NCBI GenBank assembly: GCA_020850375.1 | Contig: JADZET010000152.1 | Location: 1 to 11,350, forward strand | DNA length: 11,350 nt | Origin: Phycisphaeraceae bacterium | GTDB taxonomy: Bacteria > Planctomycetota > Phycisphaerae > Phycisphaerales > Phycisphaeraceae | Direction of reading: 5' to 3' | Made by a program: the position numbers and the translations under genes | Shown: positions 1-5,448 of the stretch, in pieces | Position numbering within the stretch: position 1 is the stretch's first letter | Layout of the letters: every line of letters begins with the position of its first letter | The notes under the pieces: generated by a model | What the model saw: the letters and a program-made list of their open reading frames with translations, nothing else | The model's database searches: none | What the model was told of the DNA's origin: nothing

Positions 1-1
1 C

Positions 2-94
2 ACCCCGCGTTGTCTGCACCTGGCCGAGATCTCGCACCTGCACGCCGCCGGCCTGCCCGCCTCGACCAGCGGCATCAAGGCCAATCACGACTGA
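2..94 (+). CDS. 3' end of an unidentified protein (partial)
   Basis: An open frame enters from the left edge and ends at TGA 92-94. It gives about 30 residues that close with ASTSGIKANHD. The codons have the same G/C-rich third positions as the neighbouring genes, and the frame stops 18 bases before the crcB start, which fits a gene upstream in the same operon. The tail holds no motif that I can assign to a family, so no function is proposed. A second open frame (frame 1) covers the same bases and continues far to the right, but its product is Arg/Pro-rich low-complexity sequence typical of shadow frames. Coding status is likely; identity is unknown. Confidence 0.5.
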   Translation, partial: TPRCLHLAEISHLHAAGLPASTSGIKANHD

Positions 95-112
95 TCAGGC
101 GTTCGACTCATC

Positions 113-499
113 ATGGCACTACGACTCCTGCTCATCTTCGTCGGTGGCGGCTTCGGCTCGATGCTGCGCTACTTGCTCAGCGGCTGGACGCAACACCTCG
201 CCGGTGTCTCCTTTCCCCTGGGCACGTTGGCCGTCAACGTCATCGGCTGCATCGCCATCGGCTTCCTGGCCACGCTCTTCACCGGCCCCTATCTCGTGCG
301 GGAAGAGGTTCGCCTGGCCCTGCTCGTCGGCGTCCTCGGCGGGCTGACGACCTTTTCGAGTTTTTCCTGGGAGACCCTCACCCTCGCCCAGCAGGGCCAG
401 TGGACCCTGGCCGGCCTGAACGTGCTCTTGAGCAACGGCCTGGGCTTAATCGGTGTTTGGGCTGGCGCGAAAGCGTCGCTGGCATTGTTCGGCTCATAA
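113..499 (+). CDS. crcB: Fluoride-specific ion channel CrcB/FluC
   Basis: This 128-residue inner-membrane protein of the CrcB/Fluc family exports fluoride and protects enzymes such as enolase and pyrophosphatase. The length is normal for a single-domain member, which works as an antiparallel dimer. Four hydrophobic helices are visible. Family motifs are in order: GGGFGSMLRY at residues 11-20 with the conserved Arg19, GTLAVNVIG at 37-45 with the pore Asn42, and GGLTTFSSFSWE at 76-87. That last motif contains the Thr79-Thr80 region that builds the central Na+ site and Phe81/Phe84, which line the fluoride path in characterised Fluc proteins. ATG 113 is the only ATG after the in-frame stop of the preceding gene; no strong Shine-Dalgarno is visible. 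The DUF190 gene follows 29 bases later. No fluoride riboswitch fits in the 18-base gap upstream. Family assignment is firm. Confidence 0.95.
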   Translation: MALRLLLIFVGGGFGSMLRYLLSGWTQHLAGVSFPLGTLAVNVIGCIAIGFLATLFTGPYLVREEVRLALLVGVLGGLTTFSSFSWETLTLAQQGQWTLAGLNVLLSNGLGLIGVWAGAKASLALFGS

Positions 500-528
500 G
501 CGTTCGCAATCCTCACAAGGAATCAGCC

Positions 529-882
529 ATGAAAATCCCCGAGAACGGCTGCCTGCTGCGGATCTTCATCGGCGAGAGCGACCGCTGGCACGGTCAGCCG
601 CTCTACGAGGCCATCGTCCTGAAGGCACGTCAGAGCCACCTCGCCGGCGCCACCGTCCTGCGCGGCCCGATGGGCTTCGGCGCTCACAGCCGCCTGCACA
701 CGACCAAGATCCTCCGCCTCTCCGAGGACCTGCCCATCGTCATTGAGATCGTCGACAGCCCCGAGAAGATCCAGGCCTTCCTGGCCGAGATCGACCCCAT
801 GGTGACCGAGGGTCTGGTCACGCTCGAGGACGTGCGTGTGATCAAGTATCGCGGCGGGGATGGGCAGCCGTCTCAGGCCTGA
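529..882 (+). CDS. DUF190 family PII-like protein
   Basis: This 117-residue cytoplasmic protein matches the DUF190 family (PF02641): a start like 'G.LLRIFIGESDRWHGQPLYEAIV', then the glycine-rich AGATVLRGPMGFGAHSR at about residues 42-58, and the 'DLPIVIEIVD' strand at about 67-76. Structures of this family have the ferredoxin-like PII/CutA fold, so a trimeric signalling or ligand-binding role is plausible, but its ligand is not known to me. The gene lies 29 bases after crcB, and DUF190 genes are commonly found next to crcB, which suggests a shared role. The start is ATG 529, preceded by AAGGA at 518-522. A longer frame extends upstream to position 10 but is out of step with the real crcB frame and should be ignored. 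The stop lies 4 bases from the stop of the convergent psd gene. Confidence 0.9.
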   Translation: MKIPENGCLLRIFIGESDRWHGQPLYEAIVLKARQSHLAGATVLRGPMGFGAHSRLHTTKILRLSEDLPIVIEIVDSPEKIQAFLAEIDPMVTEGLVTLEDVRVIKYRGGDGQPSQA

Positions 883-886
883 TGTG

Positions 887-1591
887 CTACGAGGCGGACT
901 CTGAGGGCGTCGAACCGTAGGTCGTCACTTCCGACGCCGGTTGGGCCGCGCGGACCAGGGCGGTTTCGCCGCCCTTGACGCGCTGGCCCTTCTCGACGAG
1001 CACCTGCGGCTGAAGGCTCTCGGGCACGTAGAGCTCCGTCGTCGAGCCGAACTTGATCAGCCCGATCCGCTGGCCGCGCTGGAGGATCTGCCCGACCTTG
1101 ACGCCGCAGACGATCCGCCGGGCGATCAGCCCCGCGATCTGTTTGACCGCAGCGATGGGCTTGTTGGTCGTCGGGTGAAGCAGCACAATCAGGTTCGACT
1201 CATTGACCAGCGACGCCTCGGCCAACAGGGCGTTGCGGTGCTCGCCCGGCTGGTAGGCCAGCGACGCCACCTTGCTGTGGCAGGGGCTGCGGTTGACGTG
1301 CACGTCCAGCACGCTCAGGAACACCCGCACGCACACCGCCGGCTCGCCGAACGGCTCGAAGTCGTCCACCCGGTGGATCGAGCTGACATGCCCGTCGGCC
1401 GGGCTGACCATCACCCCGCGCTCCGTCGGCGTGCGGCGCTGCGGGTCGCGGAAGAACAAGAGCCCCGCGATCGTCGGCAGGACCACGATCCCGACCAGCC
1501 ACCACCAGCCGACGACGGCGAACGTCACCGACAGCATCAGCCCGATGCCCAGGATGGTGGACCACTCTTTGCGTGCGTAGCTGCTGAGCAT
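887..1591 (-). CDS. psd: Phosphatidylserine decarboxylase proenzyme
   Basis: This 234-residue enzyme decarboxylates phosphatidylserine to phosphatidylethanolamine at the inner membrane. The length fits the short (Psd-A-like) subfamily. Residues 12-47 are hydrophobic and likely form one or two membrane helices. The core motifs are FRDPQR at 47-52, VSPADGHVSSI at 62-72, LDVHVNRSP at 95-103, VNESN at 129-133, and KFGSTTELYVP at 180-190. The FGST site carries Gly182-Ser183, where self-cleavage makes the pyruvoyl cofactor on the new alpha chain. The last 18 or so residues are a polar tail. The start is ATG 1591 (CTTCTCCT lies just upstream on the coding strand, so no Shine-Dalgarno is evident). 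It lies 114 bases downstream of the HTH/membrane gene on the same strand. No phosphatidylserine synthase gene is adjacent in the window. Confidence 0.95.
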   Translation of the reverse strand: MLSSYARKEWSTILGIGLMLSVTFAVVGWWWLVGIVVLPTIAGLLFFRDPQRRTPTERGVMVSPADGHVSSIHRVDDFEPFGEPAVCVRVFLSVLDVHVNRSPCHSKVASLAYQPGEHRNALLAEASLVNESNLIVLLHPTTNKPIAAVKQIAGLIARRIVCGVKVGQILQRGQRIGLIKFGSTTELYVPESLQPQVLVEKGQRVKGGETALVRAAQPASEVTTYGSTPSESAS

Positions 1592-1705
1592 AGGAGAAGT
1601 CGGAAGTGTTCGGGCGATTGTCCGGGCCGTCCGCCGCGGGACGTGACCCGGCAGTGAACACGCCTCACGTCATCGCTGGGCCCATGTCGCGACACACGGG
1701 GGTGC

Positions 1706-2644
1706 TCAGCCCTTCTTGCCCAGCACCCAGCCGATGCCGCCCATGATGCCGCTGACGGCCAGGAACGCCACGGCCGCGATCAGCACGCTCGTCGTCGACC
1801 CGCCCAGGGCCGCCGTCACCGCCAACGGAGCCTCGGCCAGCCCGGACAGCGCCACCAGCAGGCACACCACCAGCACGATCAACGACCCGAGCATCAGGCC
1901 CGCTGTCAGGCCGCTGCTCGGCCCGTCATAGATCTCCTGCATGCCCGTCATCATGACCGCCCCGGCCGGCGCCTCGGTGCCCGTGTCCGCGTCGGCCGCG
2001 ATCTCTTCGAGGATCGCCGACGCCGCCGCCAGCGAGCCCGCCGCCGTGCCCGCGGCCGTTCCGGCACCGGTCCCGCCGCCGCTGCCGGCCAGTGAGTCCT
2101 GAAGCCCGCTCTGCTGGCCGCTGTCGTGGGGCATGATCTCGTCGATCTCGACGCCCAGGCTCGTGTCGTCGCGCTCGCGGGTCAGGTCCAGCAGACCGCT
2201 GCCCGACCCGATGCTGTCGAGCGAAAGCTCCGCGTCCTGGCTCAGGCTCCCGGCCGGCAACGCCTGCGTCTGCGCCAGCGGGTCCGCCGCGTCGACCTCG
2301 CCCGTCTCGAAGACGTTCACGCCCGAGCCCATCGAGACATTGACCCCCGTGTCGGAGTCGGCCGGCATCAGGCCCGTCTCGTCGGTCGAGAGCTGGGCCG
2401 TGTCCTGGAGCGATTCGAAGCTGTCGGTGTCCTCGTTATCCGCCAGCGGGATGGTGCCGGAGGAGGAGTTGGCCGCGCTGCCGCCCTTGGCCGCCAGGGC
2501 GTCGACCTCGTCGCGTTTGAACATCAGCTTGTCGCGATCGCGGAACTGTTGGAGTTTGCCCGAGCCGGCCAGCGTCTTGACGTCCTCGACGCCCACGCCC
2601 AGCGCCGAGGCCGCCTCTTCGAGCGTATAAAACATCTTGGCCAT
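1706..2644 (-). CDS. Membrane-anchored MerR/excisionase-like HTH protein
   Basis: The predicted protein has 312 residues. Residues 4-52 (MFYTLEEAASALGV then VEDVKTLAGSGKLQQFRDRD and KRDEVDALA) resemble the winged-helix DNA-binding domain of excisionase/MerR proteins. Residues 55-235 form a long, low-complexity acidic, Ser/Gly/Ala-rich linker with short motifs such as SGLLDLTRERDDTSLG (149-164) and an Ala/Gly/Thr stretch near 190-205. The C-terminus has two predicted membrane helices (about 246-268 and 286-308) ending in GKKG. I chose ATG 2644 because AAGGAG lies 9 bases upstream; ATG 2650 is only 3 bases from it, and the frame upstream of that is Arg/Pro-rich and looks non-coding. Psd follows 114 bases downstream. 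A membrane-tethered DNA-binding or HTH-fold adaptor is inferred; the target is unknown. The HTH fold may bind protein rather than DNA. Confidence 0.8.
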   Translation of the reverse strand: MAKMFYTLEEAASALGVGVEDVKTLAGSGKLQQFRDRDKLMFKRDEVDALAAKGGSAANSSSGTIPLADNEDTDSFESLQDTAQLSTDETGLMPADSDTGVNVSMGSGVNVFETGEVDAADPLAQTQALPAGSLSQDAELSLDSIGSGSGLLDLTRERDDTSLGVEIDEIMPHDSGQQSGLQDSLAGSGGGTGAGTAAGTAAGSLAAASAILEEIAADADTGTEAPAGAVMMTGMQEIYDGPSSGLTAGLMLGSLIVLVVCLLVALSGLAEAPLAVTAALGGSTTSVLIAAVAFLAVSGIMGGIGWVLGKKG

Positions 2645-2653
2645 GACCATGCT

Positions 2654-2659
2654 CTCCTT
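2654..2659 (-). promoter_or_regulatory. Shine-Dalgarno deciding the start of the HTH/membrane gene
   Basis: AAGGAG on the minus strand. It is 9 bases from ATG 2644 and 3 bases from ATG 2650, so the MAKMF start is favoured over the MVMAKMF start. Confidence 0.6.
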
Positions 2660-2780
2660 ACGCTTGGCCGATCCCTGCGTCCGGCGCGTCACATCGCGCG
2701 GCAGGGGTCTCGGCGGCAACCGGCGGGGCCCGGCCCGGGGGCACAATGGAGGGATGCTAACCCCAGGCCATGGACCAGCT

Positions 2781-2809
2781 AATGTATTCTATACGGGCCC
2801 TGCGGACAA
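2781..2809 (-). promoter_or_regulatory. Possible sigma70-type promoter for the HTH/membrane gene
   Basis: On the minus strand TTGTCC (2804-2809) and TACATT (2781-2786) are separated by 17 bases. Each matches four of six consensus positions. They lie about 135 bases upstream of the start at 2644, in an AT-richer patch of the divergent intergenic region 2645-2843. This is a visual match only and could be chance. Confidence 0.25.
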
Positions 2810-2843
2810 GGATCGCCTCTTTTCAACCTTTTGACGCACGCCC

Positions 2844-3653
2844 ATGCCCCTGGACACCGGCCCCGCCCACCACTTCGAACTGCTCCTTCCCCGCCTGCCG
2901 GCCAGCCTCGAGGGCATGCGCATCGCCCACGTCACCGACCTGCACATCCGCAGGGTCCTGCCCCGCCACCGCGAGCTGGCTTGGATCCTCTCAAACCTCC
3001 GCCTGGACCTGATCCTCTGGACCGGCGACTACACCCACCAGCCCTGGCACGCCGACCAAACCCTCAACCTGCTCCAGACCCTCTGCAAGAGCGCCAAGCC
3101 CCGCCTGGGCATGTACGGCGTCTTCGGCAACCACGACGACCCCGCCTTTCGCCAGCGGTGTCAGTCGCTGCCGATCACCTGGATCGACGATCGCCACGTC
3201 ACCGTGCCCGGCCAGCCCCTGGTCCTCTGGGGCAGCGGCATGACCAAGGCCTGCACCCTCGGCGATCCGGTCACCGCCATCCTCAGCGGCCCGGACGGCT
3301 CAGCCCCCGGCACCGATCGCTCCCTGAACCTGCTGCTCTCGCACACCCCCGTGTGGCTGCCCGTCGCTGCCGACCTGGGGATCGACCTGATGCTCGCCGG
3401 CCACACCCACGGCGGCCAGATCCGCCCCTGGCCCGGCAAGGCGATGATTAATTCCACACTCGACTGGCCCCTGCGCCTGACCTCGGGCCTGCTCCGCCAC
3501 CGCGACACGCTCTGCGCCGTCTCGCGCGGCCTGGGCGAGTCCGGCATCCCCTGGCGGTTCTGGTGCCCGCACCACCTGCCGATCTACACGCTCCGCCGCG
3601 GCCCCTTGCCCGGCCGGCACACCCCCGACGTGGACAACGTCCGGCCGTGGTAG
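2844..3653 (+). CDS. Calcineurin-like metallophosphoesterase (YkuE/YaeI-like)
   Basis: This 269-residue protein carries the complete set of two-metal phosphoesterase motifs: TDLHI with Asp32 and His34, TGDYTH with Asp62, GNHDD with Asn96 and His97, LLSHTP with His167, and AGHTHGGQ with His187 and His189. The tail (VSRGLGESGIPWRF, about residues 227-240) matches the C-terminal block of YkuE/YaeI-type phosphodiesterases, which act on phospholipid-like or other phosphodiester substrates at the membrane. No signal peptide or N-terminal membrane helix is seen, unlike many relatives, so a cytoplasmic location is likely. ATG 2844 is the first start after an in-frame TGA at 2832-2834, so the N-terminus is well bounded, although no Shine-Dalgarno is visible. 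The xylose-isomerase-like gene follows after 71 bases. The substrate cannot be told from sequence. Confidence 0.9.
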   Translation: MPLDTGPAHHFELLLPRLPASLEGMRIAHVTDLHIRRVLPRHRELAWILSNLRLDLILWTGDYTHQPWHADQTLNLLQTLCKSAKPRLGMYGVFGNHDDPAFRQRCQSLPITWIDDRHVTVPGQPLVLWGSGMTKACTLGDPVTAILSGPDGSAPGTDRSLNLLLSHTPVWLPVAADLGIDLMLAGHTHGGQIRPWPGKAMINSTLDWPLRLTSGLLRHRDTLCAVSRGLGESGIPWRFWCPHHLPIYTLRRGPLPGRHTPDVDNVRPW

Positions 3654-3724
3654 GATGCCTGCCCTTTTCGGCTCCCGTGCATCGATCATTCGACAGTGGA
3701 TCGGCGAATACAGGAGATTCTGAC

Positions 3725-4762
3725 ATGCCCGGCGCGTACCGCTTCTCCTTCGGCCCCTGGAACATCCACGAGGGCGCCGATCCCTTCGGCCCGCCTATCC
3801 GACCGACCCTCGCCTTCGCCCGCAAGCTCGAACAGTACCGCGTCCTGGGCTTCGAGGGCGTCCAGTTCCACGACGACGACGCCGTGCCGGACATGGAGAA
3901 GCTCGCCCCCGCCCAGATCGCCGGCCAAGCCAAAGAGGTCAAGAAGGTCCTCGACGACGCCGGCCTGGTCGCCGAATTCAGCGCCCCGCGCCTCTGGGAG
4001 GACCCGCGCGGCGTCGACGGCGGCTTCACCTCCAACGACCCCGCCGCCCGCAAGTGGGCCGTCGAACGCGCCAAACGCTGCGCCGACATCGCGCACGGCC
4101 TGGGCACCCACTTCATGGTCTGGTGGCTCGCCCGTGAGGGCACCTACATCCGCGAGGCCAAGAACGCCATCGAGGCCCACCGCTGGCTGCTCGAGAGTCT
4201 CAACGAGGTCCTGCTCTACGACCGTCAGATCACCATCGCCATCGAGCCCAAGCCCAACGAGCCGATGGACCACGCTTATATCCCGACCATCGGCCACGCG
4301 TTGGCCCTGGCCGCTCAGTCAGCCGATCCCTCGCGTGTGGGGGGATTGATCGAGTCCGCGCACGCGATCCTCGCCGGCCTGGACCCTTCGGACGAGATGG
4401 CCTTCGCTCTGGCGGCCGGGAAACTCTGGTCCGTGCATCTGAACGATCAGAACGGCCTGAAATTTGATCAGGACAAAGCCTTCGGCGCCGCGGACCTGCG
4501 CCGGGCCTATAACCAGGTCCGCGTGCTCGAGCTCGCCGGCTACGCTGACACCGGCCGGTTCATCGGCCTGGACGTCAAGGCCATGCGGACGCAGAAGCCT
4601 GAGGTGGCCACGCGGCACCTGGCCAACAGCCGCAAGTTCTTCCTCGCCCTGGTCGACAAACACCGCTCGCTCGACCACGCCGCCGCCGCCCAGGCCGTCG
4701 CCCAGCGGGATTATGAGCAGCTCGAGGCCCTGATCCTCGAACACCTCATGGGCCTGAAGTAG
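3725..4762 (+). CDS. Xylose isomerase family TIM-barrel protein
   Basis: This 345-residue protein aligns from end to end with the short, actinobacterial-type xylose isomerases, which interconvert D-xylose and D-xylulose using two divalent metals. Seen motifs: a start like FSFGPWNIHEGADPFG; FHDDD with His49 and Asp52 (the ring-opening His/Asp pair); DGGFTSND at 98-105; AIEPKPNEP with metal ligand Glu174 and Lys176; IESAH with Glu210 and His213; KFDQD with Asp248 and Asp250; and LDVK with Asp283. One metal ligand differs: the usual Asp of HIDLN is His238 (SVHLN). The Trp of the WTVGW segment near the sugar pocket also appears lost. The protein is about 40 residues shorter than Streptomyces xylose isomerase. 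AGGAG at 3712-3716, 8 bases upstream, supports ATG 3725. No xylulokinase or sugar transporter is nearby, so the true substrate may not be xylose. Confidence 0.88.
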   Translation: MPGAYRFSFGPWNIHEGADPFGPPIRPTLAFARKLEQYRVLGFEGVQFHDDDAVPDMEKLAPAQIAGQAKEVKKVLDDAGLVAEFSAPRLWEDPRGVDGGFTSNDPAARKWAVERAKRCADIAHGLGTHFMVWWLAREGTYIREAKNAIEAHRWLLESLNEVLLYDRQITIAIEPKPNEPMDHAYIPTIGHALALAAQSADPSRVGGLIESAHAILAGLDPSDEMAFALAAGKLWSVHLNDQNGLKFDQDKAFGAADLRRAYNQVRVLELAGYADTGRFIGLDVKAMRTQKPEVATRHLANSRKFFLALVDKHRSLDHAAAAQAVAQRDYEQLEALILEHLMGLK

Positions 4763-4772
4763 ACCGCCGAGA

Positions 4773-4811
4773 GGGCAAGAAACTTACCATCTTTCGGGTG
4801 TCTTTTTGCCC
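4773..4811 (+). terminator. Possible stem-loop downstream of the xylose isomerase homologue
   Basis: GGGCAAGAA (4773-4781) can pair with TTTTTGCCC (4803-4811), giving 9 pairs including one G-T wobble, around a 21-base loop. It begins 10 bases after the TAG stop. The thymine run lies inside the 3' arm and is followed by CCGCGG rather than a U-tract, so it is a weak or atypical terminator at best. Confidence 0.3.
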
Positions 4812-4926
4812 CCGCGGCGGGTACCATCACTCCGAGAAGTCCGCCTTTCCGTGTGGGGCCGGACCGCGGCCGACGCGCCACCCGGGAGGCAACGTGCCAG
4901 GCTGACGGTGGAGCAAAGAGGGCGAC

Positions 4927-5403
4927 ATGGCCGTCCGGGTTGAACTTTCACGCATCTTGATCCACGAGAACAGCCCGCGGCACGTCGTCGAGCTGCGCGA
5001 GGCCGATGGTGAGCGTGTGCTGCCGATCTGGATCGGGCTCTACGAGGCGGCCGCCATCGAACGCCGCCTCATGGGCCAGACCCCGCCGCGACCGCAGACC
5101 CATGAACTGCTGGACAGCATCATCCGCCAACTCGGCTGGCGGATCGACCGCATCGTCATCACCGACTTCAAGGTCGAGACGCCCAAGAGCGGCACCTTCT
5201 ACGCCCGCCTGATCCTCAGCCAGGGCGAAAAAACCATGGACATCGACTCGCGCCCGAGCGACGCCATCGCCCTGGGCTGCGCGGGCAACGTCCCGATCTT
5301 CGTCGAGGATCGCGTCTTCGAGCAGGTCGAGCGGGCCGACGCGAGCGACATGGACAACCCCTCCTCCGAGGCGGAAGAGGGGGACGCCGGCGGCTCTGAG
5401 TAA
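4927..5403 (+). CDS. Bifunctional nuclease family (DUF151/BFN) protein
   Basis: This 158-residue protein contains a full BFN domain (PF02577). Diagnostic blocks are VLPIWIGLYEAAAIE at 31-45, PPRPQTHELLDSII at 53-66, DRIVITDFK at 74-82, GTFYARLIL at 89-97, and DIDSRPSDAIALGC at 105-118, followed by VPIFVED. Plant members were reported to have DNase and RNase activity. Bacterial members are conserved but poorly characterised, so nuclease activity here is by family only. The last 20 or so residues (DNPSSEAEEGDAGGSE) form an acidic, disordered tail. ATG 4927 has a GAGG in AAGAGGGCGAC just upstream. A 164-base gap separates it from the xylose isomerase homologue, so it may have its own promoter. 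The coiled-coil gene converges on it with 45 bases between stops. Confidence 0.92.
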   Translation: MAVRVELSRILIHENSPRHVVELREADGERVLPIWIGLYEAAAIERRLMGQTPPRPQTHELLDSIIRQLGWRIDRIVITDFKVETPKSGTFYARLILSQGEKTMDIDSRPSDAIALGCAGNVPIFVEDRVFEQVERADASDMDNPSSEAEEGDAGGSE

Positions 5404-5448
5404 ATCTCTGACCGTGCTCCGATCAGGACGTGTCCCCCGGGCCGCCCG

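Noticed and set aside
95..112. Fluoride riboswitch upstream of crcB
   Set aside because: The gap is 18 bases, too short for a crcB riboswitch, and the preceding bases are coding.
10..882. 290-codon plus-strand frame that reads through crcB into DUF190
   Set aside because: Only its last 117 codons (from 529) match DUF190. The rest is Arg/Pro-rich and out of frame with the convincing CrcB sequence.
941..1657. 238-codon plus-strand frame opposite psd
   Set aside because: It is Arg/Asp/His/Leu-rich sequence without motifs, overlapping the well-supported psd gene.
1685..1694. Perfect palindrome TGTCGCGACA between the HTH gene and psd
   Set aside because: It is only 10 bases long, GC-rich, has no loop or T-tract and no second copy that I noticed. 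It is compatible with chance at this base composition.
4856..4874. GGCCG-GACCG-CGGCC inverted repeat upstream of the DUF151 gene
   Set aside because: The stem has five base pairs in very GC-rich DNA, with no U-tract and no recognisable riboswitch or leader architecture.
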